Below, piece after piece: positions 33,592 to 43,841 of a stretch of 64,000 nt of DNA. Under the pieces are notes generated by a model. It searched no databases and was not told the DNA's origin. It was given only the letters and a program-made list of their open reading frames with translations. Where the stretch lies: contig NC_061469.1 of the NCBI RefSeq assembly GCF_022581195.2, forward strand, positions 186,001-250,000, read 5' to 3'. How positions within the stretch are numbered: the stretch's first letter is position 1; each line of letters opens with the position of its first letter. The DNA is from Helicoverpa zea. Its lineage: Eukaryota; Arthropoda; Insecta; Lepidoptera; Noctuidae. A program made the translations under genes and the position numbers.

Positions 33592-33811
33592 CGTGTCGGC
33601 GTCGCTCACGGCGGGGCGGGGTGCGGGGTGCGGGGACGGGACGGTGCGCGCGCGCGGCGGCGTGTGCTCGCTCGGCGTGGCCACGCCTGACTGACGCCGT
33701 GGGACTGCGCCGTGACGCACGCACGGCGGTGGCGGGGCCGCGCCACACTCGCACGTCGCGCCGCTTTGTCTTAGCGGCGTGAGCAGAATCGTCGGCGTAT
33801 TGCCCGTACAT
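33584..33811 (-). other. Upstream ORF overlapping the MADF-BESS start codon
   Basis: A 75 codon ATG-initiated frame begins at 33811 and ends with TGA at 33586-33584, eight bases past the main ATG (GATGCGTGA). If transcription starts upstream of 33811, the uORF would compete with the main start and could lower translation. The peptide is Arg/Ala-rich because of the local CpG content and is not expected to be functional. Confidence 0.35.
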
Positions 33812-33830
33812 CGGGTATCTTTAGTGCACG
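33592..33830 (-). promoter_or_regulatory. CpG-rich 5' region of the second MADF-BESS gene
   Basis: Dense GC/CpG sequence ends abruptly near 33780-33830 in AT-rich DNA. Its placement directly upstream of the start codon parallels 11960-12224 at the related gene. This is the likely promoter and 5' UTR; the transcription start is not resolved. Confidence 0.45.
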
Positions 33831-34719
33831 TGTAGCTACTTTATAAATAAGTATTATCGTTATCTAAGAAACTGTACTTATACCTGTATCGTAACTACAC
33901 AAATCCATTTACTTCAATCACTATTGGAGTGCGTGCCTCAAACAGCTGACGGAGATTTTTTTATCCATTCGATCAGCTGTAGGTTGTACCGTGGGGTAAC
34001 GGCGTCCATAATTCCGAGAAGTTTATGGCGTCCTTCCGCCCGGGCTTCTCCCAAATATCATGAGAACGGACGTTTTTGTGTTTGCACTATTCACTTACAT
34101 AATAATGCACTATTCGAGAAACGTCTCGAAGATAAAGTCGGTAAAAAATTACAGACATAAATTCATGGGTGTTTTATTGTCGTAGCATAGTTTTAAAATT
34201 ACCTTTTTGGAGTAACAATAAAATTAAATATTCCTTAAAAATACTTGAATGTACGAATATATGCAGAATCGATTAATAAAAAGATTTCACGGGCAACCTC
34301 TATGTAGTATCTATATTATTGCTAAATAATAATTACTTAATAAACTAAGTAATTAAAAGCTAAGCGAATCATCGCTTACTTATAAACATATCACAATAAC
34401 TACCGACACTTTAATTACTTATTGTTACAGGTATTTACTTAAATAGGTATATTATGTTCTATTATGGTTTTTTTAACGCGAATAAATACGGTATAAAGTT
34501 CAAATACAATAAATTGTTTAAAATATACGTAGCTATTATAATACATATCTGCTAAGTTCTACAATGTTGAAGTTAATAATGATTTACAATGATCATGATT
34601 AAAGTTATTTTTATCATAACCGTCGATAAACAGATTTGTTTGAGTTCCACGTGTAAGGAGATTAATAGACCTTGATGAAGTTCACCAAGGACCTCTGATT
34701 TATAAAATTATACTTAACT
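33831..34719. other. Intergenic, no gene recognised
   Basis: AT-rich sequence between the CpG-rich 5' end of the second MADF-BESS gene and the Gypsy element. I see no gene or repeat here. Confidence 0.6.
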
Positions 34720-34723
34720 ACGT

Positions 34724-34936
34724 TGTGGTGACCTACCTCTTTCGCCACTTATTGGTACTGGCCGGCTGGTTTGGCAGCTACGTTCGTAAAAAATGAAGAC
34801 TTGTCAAACCAGTCGGCAGTCGGTTTTTTCTCTTTGGTAGGAAGAAAATGTATATTTTTATTGTCTCAATTTATCTTGTAAATATTATGTAAATATATCG
34901 ATGTAAATACCAAACCCATTTATATTTCTTCCTACA
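34724..34936 (+). repeat. 5' LTR (213 bp)
   Basis: The LTR begins TGTGGTGACCTACC and ends TTTCTTCCTACA. It is base-for-base the same as the copy at 38963-39175. It is short for the family. The promoter and poly(A) site must lie within, but no clear TATA/AATAAA pair is recognisable. Confidence 0.97.
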
Positions 34937-34938
34937 TT

Positions 34939-34949
34939 TGGTGACCCCG
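34939..34949 (+). promoter_or_regulatory. Primer-binding site, tRNA-Trp-like
   Basis: TGGTGACCCCG lies two bases after the 5' LTR. It is complementary to the conserved 3' end of tRNA-Trp (CGGGGTCACCA), the primer reported for CsRn1-clade elements. The match stops after 11 bases. Confidence 0.65.
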
Positions 34950-34965
34950 TCTGAGCACGACAACA

Positions 34966-35790
34966 ATGTCGATCAGCAAAGCCGACGTTGACGGTGCTGA
35001 GACTAGCAAAGTCGGCATCGACGCTGCGGAGGCATGCCGCGTGGGCGTGCGAGTTCCACCGTTTTACCCTGAGAAGCCGGCGCTTTGGTTCGCGCAGATG
35101 GACGCGCAATTCGCGCTGGCGAACATCAAAACCGACGAGACGAAATACTTCTACGTCACGGGTCACCTCGACCCGAAATACGCCGACGTCGTCGAAGACA
35201 TAATCGCCAACCCGCCCGCCAGCGATAAGTATGAAAAGCTCAAGGCCGAGCTCATCAAGAGGCAGTCAGCTTCACGCGAGGAGAAGGTGAAGCAGCTTCT
35301 CATGCACGAGGAGCTCGGCGACCGGAAGCCGTCGCAGTTTTACCGGCACCTCCTCAACCTCGCCGGTCCAGGTGTTCCCGAGGAGTTTCTGCGGACGATG
35401 TGGACGAGCCGTCTGCCAGCAGGTACGCAGACCATAGTGGCGTCGCAATCCAAGCTGGACTTGGCCGAGCTGGCCGAGTTAGCGGACCGTATCCACGTCA
35501 TCACCGGTCCCGCGCAGGTGGCATCAACAGCTGCCGTCGCCACTGCACCGTCGTCGTCCACCAGCGGTCTGCACGCCGAGATCGCCGCGCTAAACCGGCA
35601 GATGCAGAAGATGGCGCTCAAGCTCGAGAGGTTATCCCGCAACAGAAGCCGTTCCCGTAGTCGCTCACGTCACCGGTCCAGCTCCAGAAGATCGCAGTGC
35701 TGGTACCACCAGCGGTTCGGTGATAACGCTAAGAAGTGTATTAAACCGTGCGACTACACAACGTCGGGAAATGCGCGGGGCAATCTGTGA
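34966..35790 (+). CDS. gag: Gypsy gag (capsid/nucleocapsid)
   Basis: A 274 aa Gag precursor that forms the virus-like particle and packages element RNA. The core is a retrotransposon capsid domain (FYPEKPALWFAQMDAQF, about residues 30-46, then YVTGHLDP). A Ser/Arg-rich RNA-binding segment follows (SRNRSRSRSRSRHRS, about 225-239), then the nucleocapsid motif C-X2-H-X9-C-X3-C at residues 245-262. That CHCC spacing differs from the usual CCHC knuckle and is characteristic of the CsRn1 clade. The start ATG at 34966 is the first after the primer site. The frame ends at TGA 35788-35790, overlapping pol, which is read in the -1 frame. Confidence 0.92.
   Translation: MSISKADVDGAETSKVGIDAAEACRVGVRVPPFYPEKPALWFAQMDAQFALANIKTDETKYFYVTGHLDPKYADVVEDIIANPPASDKYEKLKAELIKRQSASREEKVKQLLMHEELGDRKPSQFYRHLLNLAGPGVPEEFLRTMWTSRLPAGTQTIVASQSKLDLAELAELADRIHVITGPAQVASTAAVATAPSSSTSGLHAEIAALNRQMQKMALKLERLSRNRSRSRSRSRHRSSSRRSQCWYHQRFGDNAKKCIKPCDYTTSGNARGNL
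35766..35772 (+). promoter_or_regulatory. -1 ribosomal frameshift heptamer GGGAAAT at the gag-pol overlap
   Basis: In the gag frame the sequence reads G GGA AAT, an exact X XXY YYZ slippery heptamer. Slipping back one base gives GGG AAA TGC, which continues directly into the pol frame 16 bases before the gag stop. A possible stimulatory stem pairs 35792-35798 with 35817-35823 (GGCGGCC with GGTCGCC, one G-U pair), about 19 bases downstream, farther than usual. Position, frame and heptamer all agree; use in vivo is inferred. Confidence 0.75.
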
Positions 35791-38700
35791 TGGCGGCCGA
35801 TGATTGTCCGAGCGCTGGTCGCCTCTTCGTCACCGACCAAAGGTTGAAGATACAGTTTTTGGTTGACACCGGCAGCGACCTCTGTGTATACCCCCGGTCG
35901 GCGATTCCGCGACGATTAGGAAAAACAGAGTATGAACTGCGTGCAGCAAACGGCACTGTGATAAACACTTACGGTTTTGTGAGCTTAACATTAAACCTAG
36001 GGTTGCGCCGCGACTTCGCCTGGCGATTTATTGTTGCAGACGTTACAAGGGCGATAATAGGTGTGGATTTTTTGTCTTATTATAATTTGGTTGTCGATTG
36101 CAGGAACCAACGCCTCATCGACAACCATACTACGCTCTCCACCCCGGCGTCGCCTGTCCGCCGCTCTGATGATGTGTCTTCGGTGAGGGTGAGTCTCGGT
36201 GATTCCGCGTTTACACACATACTGCGGGAATATCCCGACATCACTCGACCTCGCGGCATACACGACACATCCAAACACAATACAGTACACCACATTCGTA
36301 CTACGCCAGGGCCACCAGTATCTTCATCCCCACGCAGATTAGCACCGGACAAATTAAAAATTGCGAAGGCTGAGTTTGATGACATGTTGCGGTCCGGTAT
36401 CTGCCGTTTATCCGAGTCACCGTGGTCGTCGCCTCTTCACCTCGTTCCTAAAAAGGGCAATAGATGGCGCCCTTGTGGCGACTACAGGATGCTGAACGCA
36501 CGCACTGTCCCGGATCAATACCCTATCCGGCACATCCAGGACTTCGCGCACAGCTTGTCTGGCTGTACCATCTTCTCGCAGATTGACCTAGTTAAGGCTT
36601 ATAACCAGATTCCAGTGCATCCGGATGACATCCCGAAGACTGCGATCACGACTCCGTTCGGGCTTTTCGAATTTCCGTTCATGACGTTCGGGCTTCGAAA
36701 TGCCGCACAGACGTTTCAGCGCTTCGTGGATGAGATGCTCAGGGGTTTGGACTTTACATACGCATATCTTGACGATTTTTTGGTGTTCTCGAAAGACCAA
36801 AAGACGCACGAGCTGCACCTGCGTCAGCTGTTCACCAGACTGCGAGAGTATGGTATGGTCATCAACAGTGCTAAGTGCGTCTTTGGTGCGTCGGAGGTTA
36901 ATTTTTTAGGGTATCACATCTCTTCCAAAGGGACGAGACCGTTGCCTGCCAAAGTTGAGGCTGTCCAGAATTTTCCTGAGCCAAAAACGGTCAGGGAGCT
37001 GCGCAGATTCCTCGGGATGCTAAATTTCTACCGCAGGTTCATCCCGAATGCCGCAGCCTGTCAAGCACCTCTCAACAGCCTGCTCTCCGACTCCGTGAAG
37101 GGTTCGCACCCTGTCAATTTCACAGCGGACCAACGTGAGGCGTTCCAGGGCTGCAAGGACAGTCTGTGTCGAGCAGCACTGTTGGCGCATCCTGACTGCA
37201 CCGCCAAGATGGCGCTGGTCACGGATGCGTCTGACAAGGCTATAGGTGCAGTTCTACAGCAGCGTACCGGAGGAGCATGGGAGCCTCTGGCATTCTTTTC
37301 CAGGAAGCTGAGCGACGCGCAGGTTAAGTACTCTCCTTACGACCGTGAACTGCTCGCTATTTACGAGAGCGTGAAGTACTTCAGGCATATGCTGGAGGCT
37401 CGTGACTTCGTGATCTACACGGACCACAAACCTCTCACATTCGCCTTCACCTCTCGTAAAGAAAACTGTTCCCCACGACAGTTCCGTCACCTGGACCTGA
37501 TTGCTCAGTTCACTACTGACATCAGGCACATCTCCGGGAAGGATAATGTCGTGGCGGATACCCTTTCGCGGGTTGAGGAGATTACTCAACCTGTGCCCGT
37601 CGAGAGGATCGCTGCAGCACAAGAAGATGACCAGGAGCTGCAGCAGCTGCTCGCCGGGGACAACTCACTGCGTCTGCAGTTGGTTAGCGTCCCAGGTTCA
37701 CAACAGCAGCTGTACTGCGACCTCAGCAGCGGCACGCCTAGACCTTTTGTACCCAAGGAGCTGCGCAGGTCAATTTTTCTCAGCCTGCACTCCTTGAGTC
37801 ACCCTGGTACTAAGGCGTCTGCCAGGCTGATTGCAGCCCGCTATGTGTGGCCTGGGGTTAGGAAGGACTGTCGTAACTGGGCTCAGAGTTGTCTGGCTTG
37901 CCAGCGCTCTAAAACCACACGGCACGTCTCTGCACCACTGCAGACCTTTAAGTTGCCCCAGGCGAGATTTGCCTTCATCCACATTGACCTCATAGGACCT
38001 TTGCCGCTGTGTCAAGGTTTCCGGTATTGTCTCACCGCCGTCGATCGCTTTACGCGATGGCCTGAGGCAATACCCCTGGCAGACATCACTGCAGAAACCG
38101 TGGCAAAGGCCTTACTGGGTGGATGGATTGCCCGATTCGGCTGCCCATCGGATATCGTTACCGATAGAGGTAGGCAGTTCGAATCGGCCCTCTTTAAGTG
38201 CCTATCCGGCATTGCTGGCTTTCAGCATCGTAGGACCACTGCCTACCATCCAGCCTGCAACGGACTGGTGGAGCGATTCCACCGTCAACTGAAGGCTGCA
38301 ATCACCTGCCACGCAGGCAGCAGTTGGGTGGAATCTCTTCCACTTGTGCTGTTAGGAGTGCGCAGTGCCTTCAAGGAAGACGTACAGGCTTCCGCTGCCG
38401 AGTTAGTGTTCGGCCAGCCACTGCGCCTTCCAGGCGAGTTCTTCGACCCGCGGGTCGAGGAAACGGTCGACATGACCGATTACCTTTCTAGGCTTCGGAG
38501 TATTGTCCGGAGTTTGCAGCCAGCACCAGCAGTCAGACACAACAGCCGCTTCAAGACATTTGTCTTCAAGGAGCTGGCTACAGCCACGCACGTGTTCCTT
38601 AGGGACTGCACTGCTGGTGGTGGTCTGAAACCGGCATACTCTGGACCTCACAAGGTGCTCGAACGAGGTGACAAGGTGTTCAAACTACTGGTGAACGGTA

Positions 38701-38942
38701 AACAGGTCACAGTATCGATAGACCGCATCAAGCCGGCCTTCATACTGCGTGACCCTGACACCACAGCACACTCACCACACAACACTATCGCACATAACTC
38801 ACCACAGTCACCACTCGACAATAACACTCATCACTACTCACCTGACGCGGATAACCGAGGCTTACCTTCGGCTGACGATGGCGTCATCAGAACGACGCGG
38901 TCAGGACGTCGCGTCCACTTCCCAGCTTATTATCGCCCTTGA
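35773..38942 (+). CDS. pol: Gypsy pol (protease, reverse transcriptase, RNase H, integrase)
   Basis: The pol frame is open from before the overlap to TGA at 38940-38942. The first ATG in frame is at 35748, but entry by frameshift at 35766-35772 is more likely. Numbering from that ATG: aspartic protease FLVDTGSDLCVYP with DTG at 40-42; reverse transcriptase with FSQIDLVKAYNQIP and YLDD at 340-343; RNase H with LVTDASDKAIGAVLQQ and a YTDHKPL motif; integrase with an HHCC zinc finger ending CLACQRSK and a DDE core (FIHIDLIGPLP, VTDRGRQFES, NGLVERFHR). A GPY/F-type module (AYSGPHKVLERGDKVFKLLV) and a hydrophilic tail close the protein. All catalytic residues that I can read are present. No env frame follows. 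Confidence 0.95.
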
Positions 38943-38950
38943 AGGTCTCT

Positions 38951-38962
38951 GGGGGGGGGTGA
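38951..38962 (+). promoter_or_regulatory. Polypurine tract before the 3' LTR
   Basis: Nine G followed by TGA abut the 3' LTR. This is where a plus-strand primer tract is expected. A single T interrupts the purines. Confidence 0.6.
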
Positions 38963-39175
38963 TGTGGTGACCTACCTCTTTCGCCACTTATTGGTACTGG
39001 CCGGCTGGTTTGGCAGCTACGTTCGTAAAAAATGAAGACTTGTCAAACCAGTCGGCAGTCGGTTTTTTCTCTTTGGTAGGAAGAAAATGTATATTTTTAT
39101 TGTCTCAATTTATCTTGTAAATATTATGTAAATATATCGATGTAAATACCAAACCCATTTATATTTCTTCCTACA
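38963..39175 (+). repeat. 3' LTR (213 bp)
   Basis: Identical in my reading to the 5' LTR at 34724-34936. It is followed directly by the ACGT target duplication. Confidence 0.97.
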
Positions 39176-39179
39176 ACGT

Positions 39180-41624
39180 CATTGAGTAGAAATAAGAAGG
39201 TATGTCATGCCTTCCTATTATATTGTTAGGCTGAAGTATTTGTTTGATTGCTTGAAAACGCTCTGAACTACAGGTTTGAATTGAAAAATTGTTTCAGTTT
39301 CAGTTCAAAAACCCATTTACTGAGAGAGGCTGTAGGCTTCTTTTTATTTTTATCCGGATGCACGAAGAAGTGACTACGGGACGCGGGTAAAGCCGCTGAC
39401 GGTAGCAAGTTCTTTCAAAAAAGCTACTGAGGAATTGTAGGAATGAGCTATGGTTAAAAAAAAACAAAGCCAAAAAGTTTATTCAAAGTAGGCTGAAAAT
39501 TAGTCACTTTTCGAACGTCAGAATTACATGAGACAATAAGTATAAATCTGGCTCATCGACCTATTTCTAGGATTGAAGAAAAGTGCCGAATAGCACTGTG
39601 CAACGCGATACTTTACAGTCTTTGTAAACTTTTTCCTTTCTCCTACTTACACAAAAAGTTTAGCGTATAAGAAGGTACAACTACCTACCAAACTTCTTCT
39701 TCTTCCAAAACTTCTTCTTCCAAACCTTTGAGCCCATTAAAACAATAGGTATATATGTATAGGTAAATACTAAATACAAAAATTAATAAAATGGATACAT
39801 GTCAGCTTAGCAAGTCGCCTTGATAACATCCAGATAACTGGTTTGTGACCGATAGCGAGCCGGTGCAAACCGGTGCATACTGGTTATGTTATCAGTGGCC
39901 TGTTATTTGGGCAAGTTATACTTCTCGTACAATTAGGTATAATCATTGTGCACCATTGTTCTAGATATTATAGTGATGTAGGAGATAGGGTTGGCAAGTT
40001 AATAACAATTTTCGTGTTTGTTGCCTACATATGCAATTTTATTAAAAATGCATTATTTAATTTACAGATATTGATTGTAAAGGTACCTAAGGAATATTTT
40101 TGGGAGGTAAAGTTAATTAAAGGTTTGAATGGCCTAATAAAATGTCAAAATTTAGGGTCTTCAATAAGTCATTATTTTTTATACATAAAAAAACACGTTG
40201 TGTTAATGTTGCTTTATTCATAATATTAACTTATAACTAGGTACTTATAAGGTAGGTTCCTACATATTTCACTACAAACTAATCATCAGTATTAAAAGGA
40301 CTAAAATAATTCACAATCTACGTACGTAAGCTAGATAAAGTTCATTGACAACAACATCAACAGATTATCTCAAATGTTACCAGCCTCAACCTAGTTTCCA
40401 GATTAAGTATATGAACCGGTTTCATCCGATTTCTTTCTTGAACTTATTTCCAAATAACAATATTTATGAGGAAGTTAATAATTCTCATTGGAACAGGCAC
40501 AAATCAATAGTAACCAGCTGTGCTAAAACATTATTTCCTGTACAAAAACAAGATTGATTAAATACAAGTAAATCATTTTATTCAGCACTCACTAATTTTA
40601 TGCTTCAATTGCTAGATCTTTGCATTGGAGAACCAGTAAAAACTAGTTTTTGAATAAAAAAAAACGTTTTTCAGAATCGGATATATTCGAAAAAGTCTAG
40701 AAATCAAGGCTTGGTTTTTACGAAAACAATTGCAATGGACAAGGTAAGGTTTTCAATGCAGTTATTAAAATACGCCATTTTACATGTAAAACATTTGATA
40801 CCAAAATGATCTAGGTACAGTTTAATAACGTGTAAATATTATCTATTGAAATACGTGAACAAATGTAGGTCGCAATACGAAAACATCTGCCTTTACTCAG
40901 ATAACTCTCTGTGCGTTTATATAACCATTTCAGCTTTGATAAACATTATATTATTGTTTTTTGGCTAACTGCACATTACTCCTCGTACGATTTTATTTTC
41001 AGGAAGAATAAGTATAAATATTTTTCTGATTTAGGTTCGAAAGGCACGTCGATGTAGAATATCTACGTATTTTACAATAGATACATACATGTAACACATA
41101 CTTAAATGATTTTTATTGGCTGCGGGACCTATTTGAAGACGACCTCAACATAGTTGAAAAAAGGCTTGACAGATGATGATGACGCGGAGTAGACACCTAA
41201 ACATTTCAGGGCGAGCAAAATAAGCGATTCTTCGTGTTAGCGTTTTATTCCTTACCAGATTGCAATTTCTCAAATCATTATTTGGACCAAACGAACACAG
41301 AACTATATCTAGAACAAGAACATTTTTCCATTACTTCCTTGTCAAACAATATGCTATATGTCATTCTCAAAGAATTTTATAGACGGGGGATAGAAGGGGC
41401 AAATCAGTCAGTTTTGTGGTAGTAAGTACATCACAGCTGACAGGGCCTACGTGAGGACAGAGGACTGAGGAGTGCAGGAACTGGCTTATCAGGGACAAAG
41501 TCGTACGATGTTATTTGTCAGATAGCGCCCGATAGCTTTATTTACCAGATTGTTATGTACACTATGTTCACTTATGCTTTGTGTTAAACTGACATACTTT
41601 GGCGGAGTTAAATATAACTTGTGT
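39180..41624. other. Intergenic, no gene recognised
   Basis: AT-rich sequence. ORFs at 39873-40223 and 40345-40557 start at arbitrary codons and show no motif. A phrase at about 41128-41182 (GACGACCTCAACATAGTTGA, ending in GATGATGATGACG) resembles the GAT-tailed 3' end of a non-LTR retrotransposon. Confidence 0.5.
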
Positions 41625-41763
41625 TATAGTTATCGGCACGGATATTGAGCCCTGACCTTCATCTGCGCAGAAGCGATTTATTGGTTTATTACCTTATGTG
41701 TACAGTGCGCAAAGCGATCCGCACTCTTCCGCCGAGAGCTCAATATCCGTGCCGATAACTATA
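41625..41763. mobile_element. MITE with perfect 24 bp terminal inverted repeats and TA duplication
   Basis: TAGTTATCGGCACGGATATT (24 bp in all, 41627-41650) recurs perfectly inverted at 41738-41761. TA lies outside both ends (41625-41626, 41762-41763), as for Tc1/mariner-type insertions. The interior (87 bp) is itself partly palindromic around GCGCAGAAGCGAT and GCGCAAAGCGAT and has no coding capacity. I recall closely similar sequences in other Lepidoptera. Its perfect TIRs suggest a fairly young copy. Confidence 0.85.
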
Positions 41764-43740
41764 GAAAAACTGATTTTATGTGTATTATTTTCCTAAGCGA
41801 ATGGCCTAATCACAAACTTTTAAATCCAGGACTGCTACAGGAAATCTCAAAAAGAGATGAAAAGACAGAAAGATCCCCATTAGAAATTGGAAACCACATC
41901 GCCATATTTCCAGATGCGATAACGACGTTTAGTTTTTTTGTTATCTTACTTTAAGTACCTTGGATCAGGTACCCTAAATAATATTATAGCAACAGCCAAC
42001 TAATTACACAACGGCCGCTCCCACGAGATAACACCAGATATCCTCTCCTCCTTCGAAACATGACGTGTTACATGTTATTCCGAAAACCTGTCATTGAACA
42101 CCTAATCCCAGAAACGAGGACTCGATATGCTATCTTTTATCAATGTAGGTACAATACTGAGTCAATACCGTCCGTACCAAGTGTACCTTCTGACTTCCTT
42201 GCGCGCGCGCAGACGCGGCGGCACCGCGCATGCGTCATGCTTGCATGCTCGTGACGTCACATCACGCCATGCGACTGATGCAAGAATATGCAAGGGTGAG
42301 TGTACAGTGTCAGGGTTTTTGATAGGTACCATTTTCCTTTTCGAGGTTTTCCTGGTAACAAAAGTGGGTGTGTCACACGCCTATGACCTTGGATAAAAGA
42401 GTTTTTTATTTTAGATAGGTATTAAACTAACATTATACCCGATGGTGAAAGTATATGAGTGTGTATGTTTGTTACTTCTTCACGGGTAAACGGTTGTTGA
42501 CCTAGAATATTGAAGTAATTTAAATGACGATTTATATTTAATACTGTAAAACCAGTTTCGCACCCACAATACCAATAAACTAATAAGTAGGTATCGCTTG
42601 TATTACCCAGTAATTCCACAGTTAAATATGGGTTTATTAACTTAATCAGAAAAATTGCATACATTCCAGTATTCCTTTAAACCTTCTGCTTTGTTAACCT
42701 ACTTACGATCTGTGACGTAAGGACCTCCTATATCTAAATTCATTTAAACAATGAATGGATCTTATAGTCAATGTTTCGTTGTCTGAGTAATTTAGTAGTT
42801 ATTTCCTAGAAGTGAAACCACAACGTGACGACACACGTTTCCTCGTGACGTAGTTATTTGTATCGAGTTAAAATAACAAGTTAGTAATAATATGTATGAG
42901 GTATTTAATGAAGTTCCTGAGATCCAGAAAAGTCAACTAGGAAAATGGGACGATTTTAGACAGTGGGTCCGTGCCTGGGAGGGCACTTAAAGCCGATGTC
43001 ACTGAATGCTACTTGGCAGCAGTCGTACAATTCACGTCAGAGGCAGTCAGGCGGATTTGAGGAAACTCTGACACTAGGGCTGGTTAGGTGATTAAATATG
43101 CAGCTTATTCGATACGAAGAAGTGTTAGTGTGAGAGATAAACCAAACTGTAGAATTAAGCGCTGTAAGACCAGCAAATATTTCTACTTTTACCTACTTTT
43201 ATTGCCTATCATTGCGCCATTAATCAAGCTCATATCATAATCGCAGTATAAGTACATATTGCACCATTCATTATAGTATCAAAATGACGTCGAACATTAT
43301 TTTCCTATGTCCAGTTGTGACACAACATAAAACTAAAAAAAATAGGCTAAAGGCATTTACCTATTAACCCAGAATATAGGTTTTTTAAAAGACGTGATCG
43401 CAATCACGGCTGCATCAAGTAAAGTCATAGTGACTCACGCGGCGGTGGAGGTTAGAAACTCAACTGGCTTTATGCGATAATGAGTCAAATGCAACTTCGC
43501 ACACGTGGTAACAGGCTATCGCTGCGGTTCGAGAAGCCGTGTCCGATTCCAAGACCTTGAAATACTTGGGAAATCACTCATGAATTGTATGAAGATTGTG
43601 TGATTCGATTTTAAGGTGTTGATAAGACGTCGGTACTTTAGGAAAATTGAAGTTGCTTTATAGAAGGAAGTTAGTAAATGGTATTTTTTAATAAAAGTTT
43701 TGATTATCGTATATAGAAATCATAGGTTGCACCATATATG
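41764..43740. other. Intergenic with one GC-rich patch
   Basis: AT-rich DNA apart from 42195-42300, which is CpG-rich and listed separately. No supported gene. Confidence 0.5.
42195..42301 (+). promoter_or_regulatory. Candidate promoter and short first coding exon
   Basis: A CpG-rich patch (TTGCGCGCGCGCAGACGCGG) is followed by GTGACGTCAC, holding a full CRE (TGACGTCA), and then by an ATG at 42269. Nine codons later a donor-like AGG|GTGAGT appears (GT at 42296). The combination resembles a promoter with a short first coding exon, but no second exon could be linked. Low confidence. Confidence 0.2.
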
Positions 43741-43790
43741 GGTTCACCAATTTGCGGGTCGTTAAAAACTGCGCAGAGTGACGAACCTTG

Positions 43791-43837
43791 AGGAAGGCAA
43801 TCCAGCAGTGGACGTCTTTCGGATGAAATGATGATGT
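43791..43837 (+). repeat. GAT-tailed non-LTR retrotransposon 3' fragment (second family)
   Basis: GAAGGCAATCCAGCAGTGGA followed by CGTCTTTCGGATGAAATGATGATG resembles the 3' end of a lepidopteran non-LTR element with a (GAT)n tail. It is distinct from the family at 3163 and 54677. Only the terminal part is recognisable. Confidence 0.5.
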
Positions 43838-43841
43838 TTTT

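Larger units (their letters stand above)
34720..39179 (+). mobile_element. Complete Ty3/Gypsy LTR retrotransposon with 4 bp target duplication
   Basis: The element proper is 34724-39175 (4452 bp) and is flanked by ACGT on both sides (34720-34723 and 39176-39179). It has 213 bp LTRs (TG..CA ends) that I read as identical, a primer-binding site, an open gag, an open pol in the -1 frame, a G-rich polypurine tract and no env. The pol order protease, RT, RNase H, integrase is that of Ty3/Gypsy (Metaviridae). The Gag zinc motif (CX2HX9CX3C) and a tRNA-Trp-like primer site point to the CsRn1/Kabuki clade. Identical LTRs and open frames indicate a recent insertion that may be competent. Confidence 0.95.

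Noticed and set aside
35340..38651. Antisense and out-of-frame ORFs across gag and pol
   Set aside because: Shadows of the Gypsy reading frames; no motif of their own.
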